DNA of 9,233 nucleotides from Desulfuromonas sp. (GCA_030145265.1 JAQYWA010000064.1:1-9233), one strand, 5' to 3'. Counted from the first letter of the stretch, positions 1 through 6,502 are shown. Translations and numbers: made by a program. Notes: generated by a model from the sequence alone, not told the origin.

Positions 1-1115
1 AAGGTGCCGCGCCAGGTTATTCCGCCGTGGAGATGGTTGAGGATGGTCGTGCGCAGGATGATGTAGGCGAACAGGGCGGCAGTGACGGGAAAGCCGGCGG
101 CGTACCAGGGGCTGAAGCCATGGAAACGGCCGCTGTCGGCGATCAGCAGGGTGAGCAGGGCGACCACGGCGAGGTAAACCAGTCGGGTTGAGCCGCTGGT
201 GGTCAGCAGGGCCAGGTAGGGCCAGACGCTGGCGATCAGTTGAAAGAGAACTCCGCTCAGGGCCAGCCACAATCGGTAGTCGGTGCCGGCGTAGGCGTTC
301 TTTTCGAGGCCGTGGATCAACTGGCCGACGCTACTGTACCATTCGACCTGGATCAGCCCGGTGCCGTAGGCGAGATCCTGGCGAAAACCGGCTTTCTTCA
401 GGATCTTGCCGAGCTTGAGGTCGTCGTCGGGACGCAGGGCGATGGTGCGGTGTCCGCCGACCTGACGATAGGCTTCGGCCCGCACCAGGTTGAAAGCGCC
501 GATGCCGATGTGGCAGCGGCTGTTCGGGTCGCTGGCCTTCCAGGGACGGGTGAAGATGGCGAAAAAGAGGCCGAAGGCGGCGATGAACATATTGAGCAGC
601 AGCTTCGGCATGTGCGCCTCGGGGGTGGCCGCCAGATGGTCGAGACGGTCGGCGGTCAGCAGGGCTACGGCCCGTTTCAGGGTGTCGGGGCGCATGATTA
701 CGTCGGCATCGGTGAAGAGCAGCAGCTCGCCGCCGGCTTTCTGGCTGCCGAGCCACAGGGCGTGGTTTTTGCCGAGCCAGCCCGGCGGCAGTTCATCGAC
801 GTGCAGCACCTTAAGGCGCGGTTCGTCCTGCGCCAGTTCATCGAGGATCGCTCCGGTGCGGTCCTCGGAGCGGTCGTCAATCAGGATCAGCTCCAGTTTC
901 GGGTAGTCGAGGTTCAGCAACGAGCGCACCGCTTCGTCGATGTTGCGCTCCTCGTTGCGGGCCGCGGCGATCAGCGAGACGCTCGGCGAGTCCAACGGCA
1001 GCGCCTGCGGCACATCCCGCAGAAAGCGCAGTTTACGGCTGCCGCTGAGCACGTCTACGGCGACCAGGCCGTAGACGGCCAGAATCAGGATGCCCAGCCA
1101 AAACAATCCACCCAC
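1..1115 (-). CDS. Family 2 membrane glycosyltransferase (3' end beyond window)
   Basis: About 371 residues are visible and the stop lies beyond the left edge. An N-terminal hydrophobic segment (residues 4-20) is followed by a GT-A type catalytic domain: SLIAAARNEERNI near 47-59, LIDDRSEDRT at 78-87, the metal/nucleotide-sugar motif FTDADV at 134-139, PPGWLGK at 110-116, and RPDDDLKLG at 228-236, which fits the acceptor/catalytic acidic region. Several hydrophobic stretches follow after about residue 285, suggesting a membrane-anchored enzyme facing the cytoplasm. The overall layout resembles HpnB/CrtQ-like polytopic GT2 enzymes that act on lipid acceptors, but no hopanoid or carotenoid genes are visible, so the substrate is open. 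The start is GTG at 1115, overlapping the peroxiredoxin TAG by one base (TAGTG), with AAGGGAG six bases upstream. No ATG fits as well. It is the last visible gene of the SDR-CIA30-peroxiredoxin unit. Confidence 0.85.
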   Translation of the reverse strand, partial: MGGLFWLGILILAVYGLVAVDVLSGSRKLRFLRDVPQALPLDSPSVSLIAAARNEERNIDEAVRSLLNLDYPKLELILIDDRSEDRTGAILDELAQDEPRLKVLHVDELPPGWLGKNHALWLGSQKAGGELLLFTDADVIMRPDTLKRAVALLTADRLDHLAATPEAHMPKLLLNMFIAAFGLFFAIFTRPWKASDPNSRCHIGIGAFNLVRAEAYRQVGGHRTIALRPDDDLKLGKILKKAGFRQDLAYGTGLIQVEWYSSVGQLIHGLEKNAYAGTDYRLWLALSGVLFQLIASVWPYLALLTTSGSTRLVYLAVVALLTLLIADSGRFHGFSPWYAAGFPVTAALFAYIILRTTILNHLHGGITWRGT

Positions 1116-1582
1116 TAATCGCTCCCTTCCAGCTGCCGCAGCACCTTCAGCGCCTCGCTTACGTGTTTCTCGGCGTCGAGCTGCGAGTTGAACAGGTGGC
1201 GGACGATTCCCTGCTGGTCGATCAGGTAAGTGACCCGGCCGGGAAGTAAACCGAGGGTTTTCGGCACCCCGAAGGCGCGGCGCAGGGCACCGTCTTCATC
1301 ACTTATGAGTCGGAAGGGGAGCCGATGGTGTTGCGCGAACTGGCGGTGGCTCTGGGCCGAGTCGCTGCTGACGCCGATGACCTCGGCCCCGGCCTCGGCA
1401 AAATCCTGGTAGGCGTCGCGAAAGGCGCAGGCCTCCTTGGTGCAGACCGGGGATTCGTCGGCCGGGTAGAAGAAGAGTATCAGCGCCTTGTTGCCGATAA
1501 AATCGGCCAGGGCTACCGGCTGCCCTTGCAGCCCGGTTGCGGAAAAGTCAGGGGCCGGATCGCCGATTTGGATACTTTTCAT
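1115..1582 (-). CDS. bcp: Thioredoxin-dependent peroxiredoxin, PrxQ/Bcp type
   Basis: A 155-residue cytoplasmic thiol peroxidase of normal PrxQ/Bcp length that would reduce hydrogen peroxide and organic peroxides using thioredoxin or a similar donor. The fold is recognisable from GDPAPDFSATG at 7-17, the hydrophobic strand ALILFFYP at 33-40, and the active-site segment P40-x3-S44-x2-C47, matching the Px3(T/S)xxC motif with Ser in place of Thr. Cys47 is the expected peroxidatic Cys. Cys52, five residues later, is the resolving Cys of the PrxQ subgroup, giving an intramolecular disulfide. Only these two cysteines are present. RVTYLID near 116-122 supplies the conserved Arg and C-terminal strand. 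Start ATG at 1582 overlaps the CIA30 gene stop (ATGA) with GGGAGGAG just upstream, so it is translated with that gene. No own promoter was seen. Confidence 0.93.
   Translation of the reverse strand: MKSIQIGDPAPDFSATGLQGQPVALADFIGNKALILFFYPADESPVCTKEACAFRDAYQDFAEAGAEVIGVSSDSAQSHRQFAQHHRLPFRLISDEDGALRRAFGVPKTLGLLPGRVTYLIDQQGIVRHLFNSQLDAEKHVSEALKVLRQLEGSD
1122..1128 (-). promoter_or_regulatory. Ribosome binding site fixing the GTG start of the glycosyltransferase
   Basis: On the minus strand AAGGGAG lies inside the last codons of the peroxiredoxin gene, six bases before GTG (1115-1113). Its position selects the GTG that overlaps the upstream stop codon and suggests re-initiation coupling. Confidence 0.6.
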
Positions 1583-2103
1583 GACTCCTCCCGGTAAGTT
1601 TCGATGCGGTAGATGTCGAGCCGAAAAGGCCCCTCCTGACGGTCGGCGATGAGCAGCCCGAAGCGGCGGATGCGCGCCGGGTCGAGGGGCGGCAGGTCTG
1701 ACAGCAGGCGGCTGTGGTAGCTGGGGCGCAGGTCGCTCCAGGGGATGCGAACCCGTTGCCGCGCTTCGCCCGTGGTCACCAACGGCGCCTGGTAGGTGAC
1801 GCCGTCGAAAGCCCGGTCGCAGCGCACGGAGATCTTGTAGCGCTTGCCGTCCCCCCGCAGGGTCAGTTGCAGCCCCGTTGCGTTTTCGATCGCGAAATTG
1901 CCTGCCTGCGACCGGATCGAGGCGAAGCCGCCGCCGTTTTCGAAGGAGACCCGGCCGGCAAAGGCCATCGCCCCGTCATCCGTTGTCTCTGCCCGGCTCG
2001 CGGAGCGCCCGCCCATGACCAGATCGTCGACCGGCTGCCAGTGTCTGATTTCCTCGCTGCGTGAAAAATCGAACAAAACGCATTCAGTTTCGGGGGCGTT
2101 CAT
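1579..2103 (-). CDS. CIA30 (NDUFAF1-like) domain protein
   Basis: A 174-residue protein that is essentially a single CIA30 domain, the beta-sandwich, galactose-binding-like fold named from the mitochondrial complex I assembly factor NDUFAF1. Diagnostic segments are LFDFSRSEEIRHWQPVDD (10-27), the signature DDLVMGGRS (26-34), a GRVSFENGGGFASIRS-like strand pair near 50-65, and the C-terminal RFGLLIADRQEGPFRLDI strand region. There is no signal peptide or membrane segment, so it is probably cytoplasmic. In bacteria the role of free-standing CIA30 proteins is not established, and a chaperone or scaffold job is only an extrapolation from NDUFAF1. ATG at 2103 lies within the end of the SDR gene (20-base overlap), with AAAGGA eight bases before it. 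The SDR partnership recalls plant HCF173, which carries both domains in one chain. Confidence 0.85.
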   Translation of the reverse strand: MNAPETECVLFDFSRSEEIRHWQPVDDLVMGGRSASRAETTDDGAMAFAGRVSFENGGGFASIRSQAGNFAIENATGLQLTLRGDGKRYKISVRCDRAFDGVTYQAPLVTTGEARQRVRIPWSDLRPSYHSRLLSDLPPLDPARIRRFGLLIADRQEGPFRLDIYRIETYREES

Positions 2104-3013
2104 AATCTTTATCCTTTCCCGTGATTTCCTCCAGTGCCAGCGTCACCGCCCGGTCATAGGGGATCAGCGGCAGCGGAATCAGTTCGCGGATGCGGTTGTC
2201 CTTGCAGACCACCTCGTTGTTCAGCCCTTTCAGCAGGGCCAGCACCACCTCGCTTTTGACCGGAGACAGCAGCCCGATCAGCTTTGATGTCAGCCAGGCC
2301 GAGAAGACCGGGGTCGGAAAATAGAGATTGACCTGCCCGGCGACCTTGGCCAGGTGCTCGAGCATCTGCCGGTAGCTGAGGATGTCCGGCCCGCCGATGT
2401 CGAAGGTCTGTCCGGCGGTCGCCTCCATGTTGAGGCAGCCGGCCAGGTAGCCGATCACGTTGTCGACGGCGATGGGCTGGCAGCGGGTCTGCAGCCCCGG
2501 CAGGTCGGGGATTACCGGCTGGGTACGGACCAGGCATCGTAGGATTTCAAAGGACGAGCCGCCGGCGCCGATGATGATGGCGGCCCGCAGCACGGTGGTG
2601 GCAAAACTTCCCTGCTGCAGGATTTCCCCCACTTCGTGCCGGCTGCGCAGGTGCTCGGAGAGCTGTTCGTGGTTGCCCAGCCCCGACAGGTAGATGACCC
2701 GCCGGACTTTCGAGCGCTCGGCGGCGGCAACGAAATTCTCTGCCGCCGCCCGGTCTCTTTTGGCAAAATCCTTTTCCCCGGCGTCGAGGGAATGGACCAG
2801 GTAGTAGGCGGTGTCGATGCCGTTGAGGGTGTAGGTCAGGGATTCGGGATCTAGCAGGTCGGCGACCGCGGCTTCGATCCCTTCGGGCAGGTCGGCCCCG
2901 GCTTGGCGGGACAGGCAGCGCACCGGGTAGCCTTCGGCCAGCAGCTTGCTGACCAGCCGCCGGCCGATGAAACCGGTGGCGCCGGTGACGAGAATTTTCG
3001 GTTTCTTTGTCAT
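2084..3013 (-). CDS. Atypical SDR / NmrA-like NAD(P)-binding protein
   Basis: A 309-residue protein with an N-terminal Rossmann fold: KILVTGATGFIG at 6-17 gives the TGxxGxxG dinucleotide motif, VRCLSR at 31-36 ends the second strand (the Arg hints at NADP), and AVADLLD follows at 49-55. YYLVHS at 70-75 and YLSGLG at 108-113 match atypical SDRs of the YbjT/NmrA/NDUFA9 kind. The classical catalytic YxxxK is absent; the corresponding stretch reads HLRSRHEVGE (121-130), as usual in this branch. FDIGGPD at 204-210 and a variable C-terminal half complete the protein. It lacks an extra DUF2867-like extension. Such proteins can be reductases, regulators or assembly/quinone-binding factors, so no reaction is assigned. 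ATG at 3013 has CAGGAG a few bases upstream. It is first in the unit with CIA30, peroxiredoxin and glycosyltransferase. Confidence 0.85.
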   Translation of the reverse strand: MTKKPKILVTGATGFIGRRLVSKLLAEGYPVRCLSRQAGADLPEGIEAAVADLLDPESLTYTLNGIDTAYYLVHSLDAGEKDFAKRDRAAAENFVAAAERSKVRRVIYLSGLGNHEQLSEHLRSRHEVGEILQQGSFATTVLRAAIIIGAGGSSFEILRCLVRTQPVIPDLPGLQTRCQPIAVDNVIGYLAGCLNMEATAGQTFDIGGPDILSYRQMLEHLAKVAGQVNLYFPTPVFSAWLTSKLIGLLSPVKSEVVLALLKGLNNEVVCKDNRIRELIPLPLIPYDRAVTLALEEITGKDKDYERPRN

Positions 3014-3058
3014 CGTTTCTCTCCTGGCTGCTGATTCATTCTGAATTCTGTCAAAATC

Positions 3059-3076
3059 GTCGGGACTCGCCCCGAC
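3059..3076. other. Small hairpin upstream of the SDR gene
   Basis: GTCGGG (3059-3064) and CCCGAC (3071-3076) pair around a six-base loop. The hairpin sits between the foldback element and the SDR start, inside the presumed leader. There is no T-run after it on either strand, so it is not a simple terminator. Confidence 0.45.
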
Positions 3077-3082
3077 AGGCGA

Positions 3083-3280
3083 CCTACTTTTTGTTAGGAG
3101 GATGTCGGACTATTCGGGCCGAAGCGAAAAATTGTATGTTTAAGGCCAGAATTGGGCTCGTTTGAGAATCAATAGCCGTAGCTATTGGTCGAAAAGGAGC
3201 TCAGTTATGGGCCAAACAGGCGAATTTGCAGCTGGCTCATGGATAGTTCGATAGCCTCCTTTACACCAACAAAAAGTAGG
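3083..3280. repeat. Large imperfect palindrome / foldback element (~198 bp)
   Basis: The outer arms are a perfect 13-base inverted repeat: CCTACTTTTTGTT (3083-3095) and its complement (3268-3280). Just inside, AGGAGG (3096-3101) faces CCTCCT (3255-3260), with six extra bases on the right side. Further in, GGACTATTC (3107-3115) faces GATAGTTCG (3242-3250) imperfectly, and AAATT and TGTTT blocks of the two arms match. The centre is a hairpin: GGCC (3144-3147) with GGCC (3210-3213), AATT with AGTT, GGGCTC (3154-3159) with GAGCTC (3197-3202), and CAATAGC (3170-3176) with GCTATTG (3181-3187) closing on the tetraloop CGTA. The element looks more AT-rich than its surroundings and has no open reading frame. 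It could be a MITE-like insertion, a dispersed intergenic repeat, or a structured RNA leader. The arm sequence resembles a CCTACTTTTTG-type intergenic hairpin I recall from several proteobacterial genomes, but that memory is unverified. Confidence 0.8.
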
Positions 3281-3316
3281 CAAAAAATGGCTTCCCCTGC
3301 GGGGGGCATGAGGATC

Positions 3317-3346
3317 ACTATCGCGTCTGGCGTCGACCTCTGTCAA
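3317..3346 (-). promoter_or_regulatory. Possible sigma-70 promoter reading toward the SDR operon
   Basis: On the minus strand a consensus -35 TTGACA (3346-3341) is followed after 18 bases by GATAGT (3322-3317), a 4/6 match to TATAAT. A transcript starting near 3310 would carry the whole foldback element as leader before the SDR gene, about 300 bases. No better promoter was found closer to the gene. The weak -10 keeps this tentative. Confidence 0.35.
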
Positions 3347-3402
3347 CGTTGAGCCGAGGCCGACGGCCGCTCTTCGTAGCCCCTCTGCTGCCGGTGGTGG
3401 TT

Positions 3403-3448
3403 AACGCAGCAGTTTTCCAGGCTGAGCAAACACCGGGCTGCGTTTTTT
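3403..3448 (+). terminator. Terminator-like hairpin with T-run, no obvious upstream gene
   Basis: AACGCAGC (3403-3410) pairs with GCTGCGTT (3437-3444) around a 26-base loop, and the right arm runs into TTTTTT (3443-3448). The polarity is right for the plus strand, yet no plus-strand gene is recognisable in 3014-3402. The loop is long for an intrinsic terminator, so it may be chance or the end of an untranslated transcript. Confidence 0.4.
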
Positions 3449-3534
3449 AAGACTCAAGACCAATGCGAGTTGTCTCTGGTAGCGGCGGAGTTGCTCTTGT
3501 CCCTCCCAGAGAAAACTATGCCTTAAACGTTACC

Positions 3535-4392
3535 TCAAGTAAATTCCCCAACCAGCTTTCCCAGTTCTGCCAGATCCACCTGCCGTTGGTACAGCGGTCG
3601 TTTATCCGTCTTGAAGCCGTCCAGCTGCTCTTCGAAAACCGGTTTGTCTTTGCGGTAGAAGACCCCCAGCCGCAGCGGATCTTCTTCGATGGCCCGGGTG
3701 AAGGCCTGGCTGCGATCCCCGGGATCATGGTCAGGGTCGAGGTAACGGGTGTTGGCCTCGAACCACTGGTAGCTGTTGAGCTTGTTGAAGGTCACGCAGG
3801 GCTGCAGCAGGTCGACCAGGGCATAGCCGCGATGACGGATCGCCTGCTGCAGGATGTCGCGGGTCTGCTCCTTGTGGCCGACGAAGGCCCGGGCGACGAA
3901 GGATGCATCCAGCGAGATCGCCACGCCCAGCGGGTTGAACGGTTCGAGGATGACGCCGGCCGGCTGCAGCGGGGTGGCGAAGCCGCGCTGGCTGGTGGGC
4001 GAGGCCTGCCCCTTGGTCAGCCCGTAAACCATATTGTTGTGGACGATGTTGGTCAGGTCGGGATTGCGGCGGATGCAGTGGATGAAATGGTTGCCCCCCT
4101 CGCCGTACATGTCGCCGTCGCCGCTTTCGGCGATCACGGTCAGCGTCGGGTTGCTCGCCTTGATGGCGGTCGCTACCGGCAGGGCGCGCCCGTGCAGGCC
4201 GTTGAAGAAGTGGGTCTGCAGGTACTGGGGGATCTTGGCGGCCTGGCCGATCCCCGACACCATTACGGTCTGCTGCGGATCGAGCTTGAGCTCGGCCAGC
4301 GCTTCGCTCATCAGCTTGAGGATGCCGAAATTGCCGCAGCCGGGGCACCAGGCGATATCGCAGCCTTCACGGATAAAGGGATTGGCGGTCAT
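3535..4392 (-). CDS. korB: 2-oxoacid:ferredoxin oxidoreductase, beta subunit
   Basis: A 285-residue subunit carrying thiamine diphosphate and the iron-sulfur cluster; with the upstream subunit it would oxidatively decarboxylate a 2-oxoacid to acyl-CoA and reduce ferredoxin. WCPGCGN (15-21) supplies two cluster cysteines, Cys16 and Cys19, and LLQPCVTFN (195-203) supplies Cys199. The diphosphate/magnesium site is GDGD (91-94) with GGNHFIH (99-105) and [15 protein letters not shown] (119-133). Characterised Sulfolobus enzymes have a further ligand Cys in a GIGCS segment; here the segment is [10 protein letters not shown] (46-55), with Gln50. Lys53 and Leu125 appear to match residues tied to oxoacid recognition in the Sulfolobus enzyme. 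The preferred oxoacid (2-oxoglutarate, pyruvate or branched-chain) cannot be read from sequence, so the symbol is provisional. The length is normal for the family. ATG 4392 overlaps the alpha stop (ATGA). Confidence 0.9.
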   Translation of the reverse strand: MTANPFIREGCDIAWCPGCGNFGILKLMSEALAELKLDPQQTVMVSGIGQAAKIPQYLQTHFFNGLHGRALPVATAIKASNPTLTVIAESGDGDMYGEGGNHFIHCIRRNPDLTNIVHNNMVYGLTKGQASPTSQRGFATPLQPAGVILEPFNPLGVAISLDASFVARAFVGHKEQTRDILQQAIRHRGYALVDLLQPCVTFNKLNSYQWFEANTRYLDPDHDPGDRSQAFTRAIEEDPLRLGVFYRKDKPVFEEQLDGFKTDKRPLYQRQVDLAELGKLVGEFT

Positions 4393-6101
4393 GAGCATAC
4401 CTCCTGGCGCAGCCGGGTTTCCAGATTTTCGACGCTGAAGGGCAGGCCGTCGTACTGCAGCCAGTCGGCGTCGGCTAAGCGGCCGGTTTCCCGCTGGATC
4501 AGGCGGGCGAACTGGGCTGTGGCGTTGTTCTCGACCACGATCAGCCGCTGTGCCCGCAGCAGCAGTTGTTGCACAGCAGCGGTCAGCGGGTAGACCTGGG
4601 GGCAATAGAGAAAGGCTGTTTCCGGATCGTTGACCCGGGCCCGGGCTTCTTCGATGGCCGGACGGGTCGAGCCCCAGCCGACCAGCAGCCGGCGATGGTT
4701 CTTCGGCCCGAACAGCCGGTGCGGCACCGCCGCCTCGCCGCGCAGCAGGGCGAGTTTCTTCAGCCGCTTGTCGACCATGGCGACGCGCACCTCGGACCGT
4801 TCGGTGATGAACCCGGCCTGGTCGTGCTCGTCGCTGTCGGCGCAGACCAGCCCCCGCCCGTAGCCGGGGATGCCACGTGGCGACAGGCCGCTTTCGGTCA
4901 GGGCGTAGCGGCGGTAGTTGGCGGCCGTTTCGACGATCCGGTGTTCATGGGGGGCGGCGGGGATCGGCAGTTGCGGGACGTTATAGCTGCTGTCGAGCAG
5001 GTATTGGTCGGTTAGGAGGATCACCGGTGACTGGCTGGCGTCGGCCATGGCAAAGGCCTGGCGGGCGCAGTCGAAGGCGTCTTCGAGGGTGCCGGGGGCG
5101 AGGATCGCCCGGGGGAATTCGCCGTGGCCGGCGTACAGGGCCAGGTCGAGGTCGCCCTGCTCGGTGCGGGTCGGTAGCCCGGTGGCCGGGCCGGGGCGCT
5201 GGGCCAGGTGGATGACCATGGGGGATTCCATGCCGCCGGCCAGGCTGATCCCTTCGCCCATCAGGGCGAAGCCGCCGCCGGAGGTGCTGACCATGGCCCG
5301 GCCTCCGGCGTACCAGCTGCCGAGCCCCATGTTGATGGCGCTGATCTCATCCTCGGCCTGCTCGACCAGGATGCCGAAACGTTCGGCGTAGCTGGCGAGA
5401 AACTGCAGCACGCCGGTGGAAGGCGACATCGGGTATGAGCCGATGAAATTGCAGCCGCCGGCAATGGCGCCGAGGCCCACCGCCTGGGAGCCGTTCAAGA
5501 ACAGCTGGCCCGTTACCCCGGCATCCGCCTCGATGCGGCAGGTCAGTTGCTTCTTGCTGACTGCGGCCTCGCCCCGTTCCCGGCCCAGCCGGGCGGCGCG
5601 TAGATTCTTGGCCAGCACATCCCGATCACTGTCGAACATCTGCTGCAGGGTGGCTTCCAGTGCCGTTGGTTCGAGGCCGAGCAGGGCGGTGACAAATCCG
5701 CAGGCTATGGCGTTGGCGTAGATTTTTTCGCCAACCTGCTGTGCCAGTTCGGTCAGGGGAAGCGGGAGCAGTCCCTCAACGTCGGCGAAGACCGCCGGAT
5801 CGCCGATCACCAGCGTCTCCGGGGAGATCCGCGGCCGCAGCCAGGGGTAGGCATCGCGGTCGAGCAGCACGCAGAGATCAATCCGTTCGGCATAGGCCCG
5901 CACCGGACTCGTCGCCGCCCGGATGCTGGTCGAATTGCTGCCGCCGCGGATTCGGGACATGAATTCTTTGGTGGCAAAGACATGCAGGCCGCTGGCTTTC
6001 AGGGTGCCGGTCAGCACCGTTTCAATGGTCTGGATGCCTTGGCCGGCCTCGCCGCATAGAACAATGCTGACCTCGTTGTTGAATGTCGGTTGCGCTCGCA
6101 C
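4389..6101 (-). CDS. korA: 2-oxoacid:ferredoxin oxidoreductase, gamma-alpha fusion subunit
   Basis: A 570-residue fusion of the size usual for the alpha chain of two-subunit oxoacid:ferredoxin oxidoreductases. Residues 1 to about 185 are the gamma domain, with GEAGQGI at 17-23 and [12 protein letters not shown] at 47-58. The alpha pyrimidine-binding domain follows from about 200: GSYPMSPST at 221-229 corresponds to the YPITPS substrate motif, EDEISAINM at 250-258, [10 protein letters not shown] near 272-281, and [18 protein letters not shown] at 301-318. The domain II region follows, with RLLVGWGST near 471-479 and [10 protein letters not shown] at 521-530. There is no ferredoxin (delta) domain, so an external ferredoxin is needed. 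Start is GTG at 6101 with AAGGAG eight bases upstream; the first residue is therefore Met from GTG. It is the first gene of a two-gene operon. The YPMSP and SGGG variants mark it as divergent from textbook members, and the substrate is not assigned. Confidence 0.9.
   Translation of the reverse strand: MRAQPTFNNEVSIVLCGEAGQGIQTIETVLTGTLKASGLHVFATKEFMSRIRGGSNSTSIRAATSPVRAYAERIDLCVLLDRDAYPWLRPRISPETLVIGDPAVFADVEGLLPLPLTELAQQVGEKIYANAIACGFVTALLGLEPTALEATLQQMFDSDRDVLAKNLRAARLGRERGEAAVSKKQLTCRIEADAGVTGQLFLNGSQAVGLGAIAGGCNFIGSYPMSPSTGVLQFLASYAERFGILVEQAEDEISAINMGLGSWYAGGRAMVSTSGGGFALMGEGISLAGGMESPMVIHLAQRPGPATGLPTRTEQGDLDLALYAGHGEFPRAILAPGTLEDAFDCARQAFAMADASQSPVILLTDQYLLDSSYNVPQLPIPAAPHEHRIVETAANYRRYALTESGLSPRGIPGYGRGLVCADSDEHDQAGFITERSEVRVAMVDKRLKKLALLRGEAAVPHRLFGPKNHRRLLVGWGSTRPAIEEARARVNDPETAFLYCPQVYPLTAAVQQLLLRAQRLIVVENNATAQFARLIQRETGRLADADWLQYDGLPFSVENLETRLRQEVCS
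4400..4405 (-). promoter_or_regulatory. Ribosome binding site deciding the beta-subunit start
   Basis: A perfect AGGAGG lies on the minus strand. Two in-frame ATGs follow: 4398 is only one base away, 4392 is seven bases away. The second has ideal spacing and overlaps the alpha stop codon as ATGA, so I chose it. This gives a protein two residues shorter than the longest frame. Confidence 0.75.
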
Positions 6102-6109
6102 GGCAGGTT

Positions 6110-6115
6110 CTCCTT
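6110..6115 (-). promoter_or_regulatory. Ribosome binding site supporting the GTG start of the alpha subunit
   Basis: AAGGAG on the minus strand is eight bases before GTG at 6101. No ATG in this frame is as well placed, which supports the non-ATG start. Confidence 0.65.
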
Positions 6116-6151
6116 TCTCGATGTCGGTGGCATTTCGGTTGTTTCCTCCCC

Positions 6152-6157
6152 ATTATA
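6152..6157 (-). promoter_or_regulatory. Consensus -10 element upstream of the oxidoreductase operon
   Basis: TATAAT on the minus strand would start transcription near 6145, leaving a leader of about 45 bases before the GTG. The base block 17 upstream (CATGCA) is a poor -35. A TTGACA exists further upstream (about 6212-6207) but is too far to pair with this -10. An activator-dependent promoter is possible; the gene order makes it the natural site for the operon. Confidence 0.4.
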
Positions 6158-6214
6158 GACGGCGTGTCCGGATTTGCATGGTTGGTGGCTTAAGGTCCGG
6201 TGTCAAGAAGCGCA

Positions 6215-6255
6215 GGTGTGGGGATTGCACAGCAAAAAACCGGATGTGGTAAAAT
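6215..6255 (+). promoter_or_regulatory. Candidate promoter(s) for the 71-codon gene
   Basis: Two overlapping possibilities exist. For sigma-70, TTGCAC (6225-6230) and TAAAAT (6250-6255), the latter preceded by TGG, are separated by a long 19-base spacer. For sigma-54, GG at 6215-6216 and GC at 6227-6228 lie exactly ten bases apart inside a TTGCA -12 block, but the -24 half matches TGGCAC poorly. I cannot decide between them. The site diverges from the oxidoreductase -10. Confidence 0.3.
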
Positions 6256-6286
6256 GAAACTGTAAAACAAGCAGAAAGGAGTGGTT

Positions 6287-6502
6287 ATGAAAAAGGACAG
6301 ATTTGAACATCACTGCCTGGAAGTAGAGGCGGGGAGGGATGCGTTTGTTGCCCACCCCTCCAGTGGCGAAGAAGGCATGGTCATCGAGTGTCGCCTGCAG
6401 ATGGGGCACTTGGTGGTGCAGACTCCGGACAACCATAAACGGTGTTGGGATTTTCGCGAGTGCGAAGATCTGAACCGTCCCAAGTCCGGGCCGATGATCT
6501 GA
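6287..6502 (+). CDS. Small hypothetical protein (71 aa)
   Basis: I do not recognise this protein. It has ATG at 6287, AAGGAG at 6276-6281 with a five-base spacer, a TGA at 6500-6502 and a strong terminator right after, all of which argue for a real gene. GTG at 6281 overlaps the binding site and is a worse start. The 71 residues are hydrophilic, with no signal peptide or membrane helix. Four cysteines (10, 35, 53, 59) and five histidines are present but in no standard zinc or iron-sulfur spacing. The middle (VIECRLQMGHLVVQTP, 32-47) looks beta-rich, and the tail WDFRECEDLNRPKSGPM (54-70) is distinctive enough to be a search handle. It is transcribed on its own, divergent from the oxidoreductase operon. 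Confidence 0.75.
   Translation: MKKDRFEHHCLEVEAGRDAFVAHPSSGEEGMVIECRLQMGHLVVQTPDNHKRCWDFRECEDLNRPKSGPMI

Larger units (their letters stand above)
3281..3534. other. Non-coding gap between the foldback element and the oxidoreductase operon
   Basis: I see no convincing gene here. Besides the possible promoter and terminator-like hairpin listed separately, it contains a 7-bp inverted repeat TCTCTGG (3473-3479) / CCAGAGA (3506-3512) just past the 3' end of the beta-subunit gene. It lacks a T-run on the minus strand, so I do not call it the operon terminator. GGCCGACGGCC near 3360 is a short GC hairpin. The longest ATG-initiated frame tried after 3308 closes within 15 codons. Confidence 0.5.

Noticed and set aside
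240..1118. Long plus-strand open frame (292 codons)
   Set aside because: It lies opposite the glycosyltransferase, whose minus-strand frame has clear GT2 motifs; the plus frame has no recognisable domain and is a GC-rich shadow.
3026..3054. TTGACA on the minus strand (3054-3049) as promoter for the SDR gene
   Set aside because: There is no -10 at 15-19 bases, and the position would fall on the ribosome binding site.
3473..3512. 7-bp inverted repeat as terminator of the oxidoreductase operon
   Set aside because: The loop is 26 bases and no T-run follows on the minus strand.
3463..4593. Long plus-strand open frame (376 codons)
   Set aside because: It is antisense to the beta subunit and the end of the alpha subunit, with no domain and no ribosome binding site.
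4393..4605. N-terminal extension of the beta subunit frame to 4605
   Set aside because: The extension overlaps the coding sequence of the alpha subunit and is low-complexity Ala/Arg/Pro. The family start and the AGGAGG spacing point to 4392.
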